NCBI RefSeq assembly: GCF_002287925.1
Contig: NZ_CP016769.1
Location: 1,396,062 to 1,460,061 of the forward strand
DNA length: 64,000 nt
Reading direction: 5' to 3'
From: Candidatus Planktophila lacus
GTDB taxonomy: Bacteria; Actinomycetota; Actinomycetes; Nanopelagicales; Nanopelagicaceae
The notes beneath the pieces were generated by a model, which saw only the letters and a list, made by a program, of their open reading frames with translations, did no database searches and was not told the DNA's origin. Shown here one piece after another: positions 7,750 to 15,460 of the stretch; within the stretch, counting starts at the first letter, position 1; each line of letters starts with the position of its first letter. The position numbers and the translations under genes are program-made.

Positions 7750-8609
7750 GCAAGACCCAAGACGCGCAATAGTTCGTCATTTAAATCCTTGGCATCAACA
7801 TCTACGCCAGTCCAATACTTAATTCCGATCACCGCTTGATTTACAACCATACCCAAGCCTTGCAGGGTCGTTGCTCCGCGCTTACCGGCTTCATCCAAGA
7901 AGTAAGTTTGTGGTGGATTAACAATTACATCGGCAGCCAACATTCCTGGGCGAATAGATTCGAAATCAATATCCTGCTTGCCCTCAGTATTAACCATGCC
8001 CATTGATGTTGAGTTAATGACAACTTCAGCATCTTGTGGGATTGAATAAGTCTTATTCCATTCCACAAATTCTGCAGTGGCAGACGTCTTATCGTTGAGC
8101 AGCGCTGTTAGCTCTTCACCGCGAGTGCGTGAACGGTTTACAACATAGAACTTAGTCGCACCAGCAAGCGCGAGTTCAACCGCAATTGCACGCGCAGCAC
8201 CACCTGCACCGAGCAGAACAATTGTTTTACCTGTTGCCGGTGTAATTTCTAGAAATGATTTTAAAAATCCTTTGCCATCGGTATTTTCACCGATTAACTT
8301 GCCGTCGCGATTGACCGCACAGTTAACGGCACCGATTAGAGCAGCTGACTCCCCTAAGCCATCTAGGTACTTAATAACTTCGACCTTGTGAGGGATAGAG
8401 CAGTTAAAACCCTTCCAATTCATCGCTCTGGCGCCTTTTACAGCCGCTTCCAATTGGTCTGGGTTAACTTCGCAGTTAACGTAGCGATAGTGCAGGTTAT
8501 TGGCCTTGTAAGAGGCCTCCACCATGGCAACTGTTGGGTTGGAGTCAGAACCCTGTGAAAAGCTTCCAGTTAATTCATGTCGAAAAGATCCGCCGATATC
8601 CATGGTCAT
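7746..8609 (-). CDS. aroE: Shikimate dehydrogenase family protein (altered substrate site)
   Basis: 287 residues. The catalytic Lys is at 75 in SIPHK, Asn109-Thr-Asp111 matches the NTD motif, GAGGAAR (134-140) is the NADP loop, and NRSRTR (158-163) fits NADP phosphate recognition. The usual N-terminal SxS shikimate carboxylate-binding motif is replaced by ELTGSFSQGSDSN (12-24). Together with its place among sugar-oxidation genes, this suggests a paralogue acting on quinate or another polyol acid rather than, or besides, biosynthetic AroE. Start ATG is preceded by a TAAGGT -10 six bases upstream and no ribosome site, so it is probably leaderless. It is divergent from the IolE-like gene. Confidence 0.78.
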   Translation of the reverse strand: MTMDIGGSFRHELTGSFSQGSDSNPTVAMVEASYKANNLHYRYVNCEVNPDQLEAAVKGARAMNWKGFNCSIPHKVEVIKYLDGLGESAALIGAVNCAVNRDGKLIGENTDGKGFLKSFLEITPATGKTIVLLGAGGAARAIAVELALAGATKFYVVNRSRTRGEELTALLNDKTSATAEFVEWNKTYSIPQDAEVVINSTSMGMVNTEGKQDIDFESIRPGMLAADVIVNPPQTYFLDEAGKRGATTLQGLGMVVNQAVIGIKYWTGVDVDAKDLNDELLRVLGLA

Positions 8610-8643
8610 GTTCAGACCTTACCTTGCAAGTTATGATCAGCCA
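8610..8643. promoter_or_regulatory. 34-bp divergent promoter with two leaderless-type -10 elements
   Basis: The minus-strand -10 TAAGGT (plus-strand bases 8616-8621) ends 6 bases before the ATG at 8609. The plus-strand -10 TATGAT (8632-8637) ends 6 bases before the ATG at 8644. No Shine-Dalgarno sequence fits on either side, so both mRNAs should begin at or next to the start codon. Confidence 0.65.
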
Positions 8644-9555
8644 ATGACCACTTCATTCTTAAAGCGCATCGCATCTGCACCAATTTCATGGGGAATCTGT
8701 GAAGTACCGGGTTGGGGCGCAATGTTGCCAACTAAGCGCGTGCTCTCAGAGATGACCAGTCTTGGGTTACCTGCTACCGAACTCGGTGCACCTGGATTCT
8801 TCTCTGATGATTCTGCAGAACTCAAGGATCAGCTAGCAGAATTTAATATGTCGATGATTGGTGGCTTCACACCCGTTGTGCTGCATGACAAGTCACAAGA
8901 AAAAGCAACAATTGAAATGGCTCTGACCACTAGCAAAAAGTTTCAAGAGATAGGCGCAACTCACTTCGTTTCCTGTCCAGTACAGACTTGGGATTGGGCC
9001 AACCCTGAAGAGTTAAGCAAAGATGAAGTTACGCAATTCTTTAAGATGCTCGCTGAGGTAGATCAGATCTGTAAAGATCACGGCCTTGTACAAGTGGTTC
9101 ACCCACATTTACAAACTGTTGTTGAGACTAAAAAAGATATTGATATGGTGGTCGACAACTCTGAAGTTATGTGGTGCCTAGATACCGGTCACATGACCAT
9201 CGGCGGACAAGACACCGTTGAATTTGCGAAGAAGTACGCCAGCCGCGTTGGTCACGTTCACCTTAAAGATGTAAATATGAAATCTGTTCCGCCAGTTCTA
9301 TCGCGTCAGCAGAGCATCATGGAAGGTGTACAGAAAGGTTTGTTTACACCTCTTGGGCAAGGCGATGTTCCGATTCTCGACACAATTCTCGCGCTGGAAG
9401 CGGCCGGATATCAGGGTTGGTATGTCATCGAACAAGATGTCGCAATTACTGGTGAAATGCCAGGAATTGGCGAGGGCCCAATTAGCGGAATGAAGCAATC
9501 AGTTGATTATCTTCATAACGTTGTAGCACCAGCGCTAGCTAAAATCGGCAAATAA
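8644..9555 (+). CDS. IolE-like sugar dehydratase/isomerase (xylose-isomerase-like TIM barrel)
   Basis: 303 residues from ATG 8644. The frame is open further upstream, but that part lies antisense to aroE, and the promoter places the start here. SAPISWGICEVPGWG (11-25) resembles the start of inosose dehydratase (IolE). CLDTGH (about 178-183) and HVHLKDVN (about 203-210) supply the metal-binding Asp, His and neighbouring residues of the fold. IolE dehydrates 2-keto-myo-inositol; relatives isomerise other ketoses. It is followed 4 bp later by the NagB-like gene, so both are probably one transcript. The Gfo/Idh gene downstream could supply an inosose-type substrate (inference). Confidence 0.8.
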   Translation: MTTSFLKRIASAPISWGICEVPGWGAMLPTKRVLSEMTSLGLPATELGAPGFFSDDSAELKDQLAEFNMSMIGGFTPVVLHDKSQEKATIEMALTTSKKFQEIGATHFVSCPVQTWDWANPEELSKDEVTQFFKMLAEVDQICKDHGLVQVVHPHLQTVVETKKDIDMVVDNSEVMWCLDTGHMTIGGQDTVEFAKKYASRVGHVHLKDVNMKSVPPVLSRQQSIMEGVQKGLFTPLGQGDVPILDTILALEAAGYQGWYVIEQDVAITGEMPGIGEGPISGMKQSVDYLHNVVAPALAKIGK

Positions 9556-9559
9556 AAAA

Positions 9560-10351
9560 TTGCAACAGATAAATCCCATTGTTTTGCCCGATGATTTCTC
9601 GGTTGGCCACTACGCCGCTGAAATTATCTTCACCGAATTAGTTCGCGCTAAATCTGAAGGACGCCCATTTGTTCTGGGTTGTCCAGGCGGACGCACTCCA
9701 CGCAGTACATATAACGCACTTGCTGGAATGATCAAGGCCGGTAAGCAAGATATTTCACATGTAGTAATTGCAATGATGGATGAATATCTGCAAGATAACG
9801 CTGACGGCTCACATTCAAATCATGGCGAAGATAAACACTTTAGTTGTGTGCGCTTTGCCAAGTTAGAAATCTTTGATGTTCTCAATTCGGGAGCTCCTGA
9901 AGGCGGAAAAATTCCTGCAGAAAACGTGCGCTTTCCCGATGCCTCAGATCCACAAGGCTATGAAGATTACCTACGCAAAGTTGGTGTGAACGTCTTTCTT
10001 ATGGCTAGCGGTGGATCTGATGGCCACGTCGCATTTAATCCACCAGGGACTGAAAAAAGCGCACGTACCCGCATTGTGAGAATTGCAGATGAAACTCGCC
10101 AGGATAACCTAGGAACTTTTCCAGATTTTAAGGATGTAAGTGAAGTGCCAATGTACGGAGTTAGCGTTGGTCCAACCACAATGATTGATGTATCTGACAT
10201 TGTGATTATGGAGATCATCGGGTCCCATAAAAATAAAGCCTTTAAACGTATCTCGGCGGCAACCGGATATGAAAGTGATTGGCCTTCTACAGTTGTGCGC
10301 GAATGTAAGGATTACTACATCCTTGCTGACAATGCTGCAGCTAACTCTTAA
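9560..10351 (+). CDS. Glucosamine-6-phosphate deaminase/isomerase (NagB) family protein
   Basis: 263 residues from a TTG at 9560, 4 bp after the IolE-like stop; no good ribosome site is visible. GCPGGRTPRSTY (40-51) matches the phosphate-binding loop of the NagB/6-phosphogluconolactonase fold. MDEY (73-76) holds the Asp equivalent to the NagB proton-transfer residue. GGSDGHVAFN (151-160) holds the Asp-x-His catalytic pair, and ARTR near 168-171 binds phosphate. Canonical NagB has NDGH and FNEPA; here SDGH and FNPPG, so the substrate may differ from glucosamine 6-phosphate. The stop shares a TTAA with the convergent ROK gene. Confidence 0.78.
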   Translation: MQQINPIVLPDDFSVGHYAAEIIFTELVRAKSEGRPFVLGCPGGRTPRSTYNALAGMIKAGKQDISHVVIAMMDEYLQDNADGSHSNHGEDKHFSCVRFAKLEIFDVLNSGAPEGGKIPAENVRFPDASDPQGYEDYLRKVGVNVFLMASGGSDGHVAFNPPGTEKSARTRIVRIADETRQDNLGTFPDFKDVSEVPMYGVSVGPTTMIDVSDIVIMEIIGSHKNKAFKRISAATGYESDWPSTVVRECKDYYILADNAAANS

Positions 10352-11229
10352 TTAGCTGCGATCGCTGCGCCAATTACGGCAGCGCTGTTTCCGGCAACTG
10401 AGTTAATAACTTCGGGCGCTTTTCTACGCTTGGTCACGCTCTTTTCATAACTGGCCAGAACTAAGTTGCGATATAAATCGCTGCCGAGCCATAACCCGCC
10501 GCCAATAACTATATTTGCTGGATCTAGAAAATCAACCATTGCTGCCAGTGATTTACCTAGAACAGCCGCTGCGGAACCAATAATCTCTTTAGCAATTGGA
10601 TCCTTTTCGTATTGCGCAAAGACTATTTCAGCACTTGTTACATCTGTCCCCGTCGCCTTTTGATAGCGACGAGCAATTCCTAGTCCAGATGAGAATTGTT
10701 CAAGGATCGGGCTCTCTTGCGAGTTATCAATCTGTGTAATTCCAAAACCAATCGCCTCACCAGTTGCCCCAGCCCAAGGTTTTCCGCCGATTACCAGCGC
10801 ATGCGATATTCCTGAACTAACAGTTATAAATAAGAAATCTTTGACATTTGCTGCGCGTGCTTCAGCCAGCGCCATAGCGCGCACATCAGATTCGATAACC
10901 CAGGCAAACCCGGTTAGCGCAGCAAAATCTTCTTTCGGCTGCACAGACCAAGCGATCTGATCTTTGCTATTTAACAGATGATCTGGGGTTACATATTCGG
11001 CAAAGCATGCGCCACCTTTAGTTACTTCCAAATTCTTATCTTTGGCTACCTGTAGCAGCGCATTGATTAAACCTTTTGTTAAAGCCAAATCTGGATCTGC
11101 GTCTCCATACAGCGCCGTTCGTGCAGGCACCGTCTCGTGATGCAAGATTTCAAAAGTATCGCCGACTAGGGCGCCAGCAATCTTGGAAGCCCCGACATCT
11201 ATCGCCAGGGTTGCCCTAGTCGAATTCAT
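10348..11229 (-). CDS. ROK family protein (sugar kinase-like, no zinc motif)
   Basis: 293 residues, with no helix-turn-helix region, so it is kinase-like rather than an NagC/XylR repressor. DVGASK (11-16) is the ATP phosphate-binding loop; SSGISHALVIGG and a glycine-rich NIVIGGGLWLG region near 250 are ROK features. The usual CxCGxxGCxE zinc motif is missing; that place holds ITQIDNSQESPILEQFSSG. Loss of the zinc site suggests an unusual sugar kinase or a sensor. It is convergent with the NagB-like gene and divergent from the Gfo/Idh gene, which fits a role in phosphorylating a sugar from this cluster. Confidence 0.75.
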   Translation of the reverse strand: MNSTRATLAIDVGASKIAGALVGDTFEILHHETVPARTALYGDADPDLALTKGLINALLQVAKDKNLEVTKGGACFAEYVTPDHLLNSKDQIAWSVQPKEDFAALTGFAWVIESDVRAMALAEARAANVKDFLFITVSSGISHALVIGGKPWAGATGEAIGFGITQIDNSQESPILEQFSSGLGIARRYQKATGTDVTSAEIVFAQYEKDPIAKEIIGSAAAVLGKSLAAMVDFLDPANIVIGGGLWLGSDLYRNLVLASYEKSVTKRRKAPEVINSVAGNSAAVIGAAIAAN

Positions 11230-11318
11230 AATTAATAAGAATAGTCCCTATCGGTTAGAAAGGCTTTTGAGTAGACTGGCGATCATTAAATATTCTTTCA
11301 ATAACTAGGGAGTCTTTC
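11230..11318. promoter_or_regulatory. Divergent intergenic region between ROK and Gfo/Idh genes
   Basis: 89 bp. On the minus strand TATTCT lies 8 bases before the ROK ATG. On the plus side AGGGAG (11307-11312) is a ribosome site 6 bases before the GTG at 11319, so the Gfo/Idh transcript has a leader. No clear operator palindrome is seen. Confidence 0.4.
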
Positions 11319-12302
11319 GTGTCTGATATTCGTGTTGGCGTTATTGGTGTTGGAATCATGGGCGCAGGTCACGCGCGTTACATCACTGATTCAGTAGATG
11401 GCGCAGTTGTTACAGCCTTCTTCGATCTTGATGCCGCACGTATGGATGCACTTGCTAAAGAGCTCTCTGCCAAATCTGGCGCAACGATCAACTTGCACTC
11501 ATCAGTTGATGCGCTCGTAAATGATCCAACTGTTGATGCAGTAATCATCTGTTCTCCCGATGGTCTGCACCCAGAACACCTAGAACTCTGCGTTAAAGCA
11601 AAGAAGCCAACGCTCTGCGAAAAGCCTCTTGCTCCACGCCTAGAAGATGCGAAGAAGATCGCTGAAATCGTTAAGGCATCAGGTGTTCCTGTTGCGCTCG
11701 GTTTTATGCGCCGCTTTGATCCAGGTTACGTTCAAATGAAGAAGGAAATCCAGTCAGGCAAGTACGGCGAAGTTATTCAGATCCGCGCCGTAAGCCGCAA
11801 CGTTTCATCACCTGGCGCAACCACAGCAGGCATGATCTCTAACTCTGCTGTACACGAATTTGATATCGCACGTTGGTTGCTTGAAGAGGAGTTCACAACC
11901 GTTTCTGTGGCATATGCAAAGAAGACTTCACACGCTAACCCAGATATTCAAGATGCGATCAGCATTTTGGCCCACACCGAATCCGGCGTGCTTATGACGG
12001 TAGATAACTGCGCAAATAGCACCTATGGCTACGACGTGCGCGTTGAAGTTCTTATGCAGAACGGTTCACTCGCGCTAAATAACCTAGGCGATTTAACAAT
12101 CAGCTTTGACTTCGACCTACCTGCACGCAAATCAGGACGCTTGCACGATAACTGGATCGGTCGCTTTACCGATGCCTACATCGGCGAATTACGCGCTTGG
12201 GTAGCCTCAATTAAAGATGGCGTTGTAAATCCAAACCTCGCAACTGTCGATGATGGCATCGCCGCAAGCATCGCTTGCGAAAAAGGAATCGCCTCTCTCT
12301 AG
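11319..12302 (+). CDS. Gfo/Idh/MocA family oxidoreductase (inositol 2-dehydrogenase-like)
   Basis: 327 residues from a GTG with AGGGAG upstream. The Rossmann loop GVGIMG is at 10-15. CEKPLAP (100-106) carries the family EKP motif with the catalytic-site Lys, and GFMRRFDPGY (near 130) is typical of inositol and sugar dehydrogenases. The C-terminal beta-sheet domain follows. The reaction is NAD(P)-dependent oxidation of a cyclic polyol or aldose. Neighbouring IolE-like and lactonase-like genes allow two readings: myo-inositol to 2-keto-inositol, or D-apiose to D-apionolactone (ApdG is also of this family). Codon use resembles that of the transporter genes. Confidence 0.85.
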   Translation: MSDIRVGVIGVGIMGAGHARYITDSVDGAVVTAFFDLDAARMDALAKELSAKSGATINLHSSVDALVNDPTVDAVIICSPDGLHPEHLELCVKAKKPTLCEKPLAPRLEDAKKIAEIVKASGVPVALGFMRRFDPGYVQMKKEIQSGKYGEVIQIRAVSRNVSSPGATTAGMISNSAVHEFDIARWLLEEEFTTVSVAYAKKTSHANPDIQDAISILAHTESGVLMTVDNCANSTYGYDVRVEVLMQNGSLALNNLGDLTISFDFDLPARKSGRLHDNWIGRFTDAYIGELRAWVASIKDGVVNPNLATVDDGIAASIACEKGIASL

Positions 12303-12322
12303 CCGATCTGTAAAACCAAGTT

Positions 12323-13057
12323 TTATGACTGCTGCTGCATAGACCAAAGCGTCCAAATATGTGTGCGCACCGTTAGTGGTTGACGCATGATTTGTACGAT
12401 CTGGAAAGCAACATCATCTGGGCGCAAATAGCTAGCAAGCTTTGGCTCACCCGCTGTACGTCCAGCTTCAATTGCAAACTGAGTATCTGTTCCGGCAGGA
12501 CATACCAACGCTACGCGCACACCTTTTTCGCGGAGTTCGCGATCGAGTCCGCCTGCAAAACCAACTTGTGCATGCTTAGTTCCAGCATAAATAGATTCAT
12601 CTCCACCGCCACGGAAGCCCGCAACTGATGAAACCATGATTATATCGCCGGCCTTTTTAGCAAGCATCGTTGGAAGAGTTGCACGAACAATATGCACGCT
12701 GCCTTCGTAGTTAGTGCGCATCATTCGATTTACTTCATCATCGCTGTAATCAAGGACTGACCCATACATACCAATGCCAGCATTTGGTACTACGCAATCA
12801 ATGGTTCCGAAAGCATCTAACGCCTTCTTTGCAACAGCTCGAGCAACGTCTGGAATCGATGAATCTCCAGCCAGGTACGCAGCATTATCTGCACCAAGTG
12901 AGGCAACCATCTCTTGCAACTTAGCTTCGTTGCGCGCATTTAGAACTACTTTGCAACCTAACTCAACGAGTTGCTTGGCAGCTGCAGCACCGATTCCGGT
13001 TGTTGCGCCAGTGATTACTACTACTGATCCTTTGATATCTCTTAGTTGATAAGTCAT
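12323..13057 (-). CDS. SDR family oxidoreductase
   Basis: 244 residues. GATTGIG (17-23) binds the cofactor. NAG and the Ser-Tyr-Lys set (VSSVAG ... YAGTK, Tyr near 157) are present, and CPAGT follows the active site. Arg39/Asn40 in NARNEAKL suggests NADP(H). The -10 TAGTAT (plus-strand bases 13064-13069) ends 6 bases before the ATG with no ribosome site, so the mRNA is probably leaderless. Convergent with the Gfo/Idh gene (20-bp gap). Substrate unknown; it could be a general carbonyl reductase rather than part of the sugar cluster. Confidence 0.85.
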   Translation of the reverse strand: MTYQLRDIKGSVVVITGATTGIGAAAAKQLVELGCKVVLNARNEAKLQEMVASLGADNAAYLAGDSSIPDVARAVAKKALDAFGTIDCVVPNAGIGMYGSVLDYSDDEVNRMMRTNYEGSVHIVRATLPTMLAKKAGDIIMVSSVAGFRGGGDESIYAGTKHAQVGFAGGLDRELREKGVRVALVCPAGTDTQFAIEAGRTAGEPKLASYLRPDDVAFQIVQIMRQPLTVRTHIWTLWSMQQQS

Positions 13058-13089
13058 GCAGGAATACTAAGACAGGTCACAGCTAATTT

Positions 13090-13377
13090 CTAGAGGGCAT
13101 CCATTACGGTAATAGTCTCGCCAAAGACATAGTTCGGGCCGATCGCCTGCCACGCCTTGCTGTTTTCGTTGACCATGTGGGCATCCCAAGATGGGCGATC
13201 GCTCCAGATCTCCCAGACATTTACAACATCTGGCTTCTGGGTATCGCGGTAGATATCAATGAATTCGCAACCGGCTTCAGTGCGGATAACAGCGATATGG
13301 CTTTTGAGTTTAGAAACAAACTCATCAAATTGGCCAGGCTTAACGTTTACTTCAACGAATAGAAAGACTTTGCTCAT
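13090..13377 (-). CDS. Antibiotic biosynthesis monooxygenase (ABM) domain protein, putative quinol monooxygenase
   Basis: 95 residues, a single ferredoxin-like ABM domain as in YgiN-type quinol monooxygenases. VEVNVKPGQFDEFV at the N-terminus, EAGCEFIDIYRD (34-45) and WEIWSDRPSWDAHM (55-68) match the family pattern. Such proteins are cofactor-free dimers acting on quinols or related aromatics, or degrading reactive intermediates. A TACCGT -10 (plus-strand bases 13384-13389) lies 6 bases before the ATG, fitting a leaderless start. It has its own promoter and is separated from the SDR by 32 bp. Confidence 0.82.
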   Translation of the reverse strand: MSKVFLFVEVNVKPGQFDEFVSKLKSHIAVIRTEAGCEFIDIYRDTQKPDVVNVWEIWSDRPSWDAHMVNENSKAWQAIGPNYVFGETITVMDAL

Positions 13378-13416
13378 GGCGCAACGGTATCTCTTATCGA
13401 ATTAAATAAAAAGAAA

Positions 13417-13447
13417 AGCCTTCCGGTGTGAAAGGCACCGAAAGGCT
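13417..13447 (-). terminator. Intrinsic terminator after tRNA-Arg
   Basis: 12-bp imperfect stem (13417-13428 with 13436-13447, one mismatch) and an 8-base loop. On the minus strand it is followed by a T-rich run (bases 13416 down to about 13405). It sits 8 bases beyond the tRNA 3' end. Confidence 0.8.
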
Positions 13448-13454
13448 CATCTCG

Positions 13455-13527
13455 TGCGCGCGAAGGGATTCGAACCCCTAACCTTCTGATCCGTAGTCAG
13501 ATGCTCTATCCGTTGAGCTACGCACGC
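13455..13527 (-). tRNA. tRNA-Arg (anticodon ACG)
   Basis: 73 bases. Acceptor GCGTGCG pairs with CGCGCGC. The anticodon stem TCTGA/TCAGA encloses the loop CTACGGA with anticodon ACG (read as ICG for CGN codons). The T-loop TTCGAAT is standard. The discriminator base is A, and the CCA end is not encoded, so it is added by the nucleotidyltransferase encoded at 50490-51935. Confidence 0.95.
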
Positions 13528-13551
13528 CAGACTGTGAATACTACAACCTTT

Positions 13552-14826
13552 TCAAATACCACCCAAACTAAGTAGTTCCTCGCGTGTGACTGCCTTTACC
13601 CGAGGTTTACCTAACGGCTCTCCCGCTGCCACTTCTGCCGCATTAATTGCTTCCCAATGGGACTGAGAAATCACTTTGCTTGCGGGCAAAATATCTGCAA
13701 TATCTCCACCGTTTTTTACACCCTTTAAATCTTCTACCAATAACTTCATAACATCTGCAGCATCTGATTTATTTGTGCCGATCACACCTGATGGTCCGCG
13801 CTTTGCCCATCCAACTACGTAAAGGTTTTCGCTGACGCGGCCCTCGTTATTTACTACTTTTCCACGCTCGTAAGGAATGCCAGGAATGCTTGCTGCTTCA
13901 TAGCCAATTGCAGTGATAACTAGTCCGCATTTAATACTAAAAGTCTCATCGCTACCGGTTTTTTGAAATATAACTTCTTCTACTTTGCCGGCGCCTTTGA
14001 ATTCAACTGGGGTGGCAAGGAATTGAAACTTCATTGTGCGATCGTGGTTTGTCGCCTCTTTTTCAGAGATCAACAACATCGCATCGAGATTGCTCTTTGT
14101 GTCTTTTTCGATCTCATCCCCTACGCGCGAAATAGCCGCTTCAATATCTGATTTAGCCATCAAAACGTTGGTGTGCTCTAACTTCGGAAGTTCACGAAGT
14201 TCTGGAGAAGTAAAGGCGGCATGTTCTGGTCCGCGGCGTGCACTAATCACAACTTCGCGGATCGAGGACTCTTTAAGCGCTGCAATAGCGTGATCTGCAG
14301 TATCTGTCGGATCTAGTTCACTTGGTTCAAGTGCCAACATTCGCGCCACATCCATGGCCACGTTTCCGGCACCGATAACAACGGCGGTTGTGCAATTTAA
14401 ATCAATTTTGAAATCTGCAAAGTCTGGGTGTGCGTTATACCAGGGGACAAAGTGAGCCGCAGATATCGATCCTGGTAGATCTTCGCCAGGAATACCCAGC
14501 TTTTTGCCCACTGCTGAACCTGTTGCGATAACTACCGCGTCATACATCTCATTTAGCTGCTCGATTGAAACATCAGTGCCGAGCTCAACGTTGCCGAACA
14601 AACGGAAGTTTCCTGCAGTCGCGATCTTTTCAAACACCTTTGCAACAGTCTTAATCTTTGGGTGATCGGGTGCCACACCACTGCGAACTAAGCCCCATGG
14701 GGTTGGCAGGCGTTCAATCATGTCGATAGAAAATTGCAGATCATCGGTCTGCAGATTCTGAAGTGCTTGCGCTGCAAAGTAGCCGGCTGGACCTGCACCG
14801 ACGATCGCTACTTTGTAATTTTGCAT
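13552..14826 (-). CDS. Ferredoxin/adrenodoxin-type NADP+ reductase (FprA-like)
   Basis: 424 residues. The FAD loop VGAGPAGYFAA is near residues 9-19, and TPWGLVRSGVAPDHP (46-60) is the hallmark of adrenodoxin-reductase/FprA enzymes. A second Rossmann loop VIGAGNVAMDVARM (about 150-163) and the two Arg of SARRGPEH bind NADP. GWAKRGPSGVIGTNK near 345-360 is also conserved. It passes electrons between NADPH and ferredoxin in the cytoplasm. TAGAAT (plus-strand bases 14833-14838) sits 6 bases before the ATG, so the mRNA is probably leaderless. Divergent from the toxin-antitoxin pair. Confidence 0.92.
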   Translation of the reverse strand: MQNYKVAIVGAGPAGYFAAQALQNLQTDDLQFSIDMIERLPTPWGLVRSGVAPDHPKIKTVAKVFEKIATAGNFRLFGNVELGTDVSIEQLNEMYDAVVIATGSAVGKKLGIPGEDLPGSISAAHFVPWYNAHPDFADFKIDLNCTTAVVIGAGNVAMDVARMLALEPSELDPTDTADHAIAALKESSIREVVISARRGPEHAAFTSPELRELPKLEHTNVLMAKSDIEAAISRVGDEIEKDTKSNLDAMLLISEKEATNHDRTMKFQFLATPVEFKGAGKVEEVIFQKTGSDETFSIKCGLVITAIGYEAASIPGIPYERGKVVNNEGRVSENLYVVGWAKRGPSGVIGTNKSDAADVMKLLVEDLKGVKNGGDIADILPASKVISQSHWEAINAAEVAAGEPLGKPRVKAVTREELLSLGGI

Positions 14827-14858
14827 GTGCCTATTCTATTCATGGCTACTGGCATCTC

Positions 14859-14887
14859 TGTACATTTTTTAGGTTTTTATGTACACT
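14859..14887 (+). promoter_or_regulatory. Toxin-antitoxin promoter with inverted-repeat operator
   Basis: TGTACAT (14859-14865) and ATGTACA (14879-14885) form an inverted repeat whose TGTACA cores are 21 bp apart, two helical turns. The right half overlaps the -10 TACACT (14882-14887), which ends 6 bases before the antitoxin ATG at 14894. This is the layout expected for autorepression by the antitoxin or the complex. Confidence 0.6.
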
Positions 14888-14893
14888 TTATTT

Positions 14894-15142
14894 ATGAAGT
14901 CATTTCCTTTAACCGATGCTCGTCGTGAGCTGCCCACGCTCGTGGATAAATCAGCGAAAGAGCCAATTCTTATCACTCGCCATGGTGAGGAAGCTGCAGT
15001 GCTGCTCTCTCCTTCACTTTACGAAAAAATGCTTGATGCCATGGAAGAACTTGAAGATATCGCCGCCTATGATGCCGCTAAAGCCAGACGTGAAGATTCA
15101 ACGCTTTGGCAAGATGCACGTAAGGAACTTGGCTTGGTTTGA
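14894..15142 (+). CDS. Type II antitoxin, Phd/YefM family
   Basis: 82 residues from ATG 14894. The in-frame ATG 15 bases earlier is less likely, because the -10 TACACT would lie inside that reading frame and Phd/YefM proteins start with the MKxxPLxxAR pattern seen here (MKSFPLTDARREL). The N-terminal half forms the DNA-binding dimer (ITRHGEEAAVLLSPSLYEKM). The C-terminal acidic helix (MEELEDIAAYDAAKARRED) should wrap and neutralise the toxin. Its stop overlaps the toxin start in TTGA, giving translational coupling. Two tRNA genes bracket this small region, but no mobile element is seen. Confidence 0.9.
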   Translation: MKSFPLTDARRELPTLVDKSAKEPILITRHGEEAAVLLSPSLYEKMLDAMEELEDIAAYDAAKARREDSTLWQDARKELGLV

Positions 15143-15399
15143 GCGAGTTCACTTTAAGAATCGAAAAAACCCCACGCAAGTTTCTGAAAACGCTAAATCT
15201 CAGCGATAAACGACGGATCGACGCCGCACTTTCTTTGCTTTCGGAAAACCCAATCCCTCCTAAGGCTAAGAAACTTTCAGGGAGAAATGGCTACAGAATA
15301 AGGGTCGGAGACTTTCGAATAATCTATGAGATCCAGAAAAGCATCCTTGTAGTTCTTGTAATCGATATTGGCCACCGGCGCGAAATTTATAGAAAGTGA
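15139..15399 (+). CDS. Type II toxin, RelE/ParE family
   Basis: 86 residues from a TTG that overlaps the antitoxin TGA. A basic RelE/ParE fold: helices with KTPRKFLKTLNLSDKRRI, then KKLSGRNGYRIRVGDFRIIYEI (about 44-65) and the C-terminal IDIGHRREIYRK. The Arg-rich strand, GDFRIIYEI and the HRREIY ending are those of RelE-like mRNA interferases, which cut mRNA on the ribosome. A ParE-like gyrase poison is less likely given the HRxxxY ending. It would be released when the labile antitoxin is degraded. Confidence 0.9.
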   Translation: MSEFTLRIEKTPRKFLKTLNLSDKRRIDAALSLLSENPIPPKAKKLSGRNGYRIRVGDFRIIYEIQKSILVVLVIDIGHRREIYRK

Positions 15400-15460
15400 A
15401 AGTTTCCACAAAGTGAATTTACATCGTTTACACATTAGCGCTAATTAGCAAGGCGCCCCC

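Noticed and set aside
14879..15399. Toxin-antitoxin pair as part of a mobile island
   Set aside because: No integrase, transposase, direct repeats or composition break is seen between tRNA-Arg and tRNA-Ser, so transfer is not supported.
15434..15445. Perfect 12-bp palindrome ATTAGCGCTAAT between the toxin and DUF2993 genes
   Set aside because: Short, with no second copy and no promoter nearby; could be chance in AT-rich spacer.
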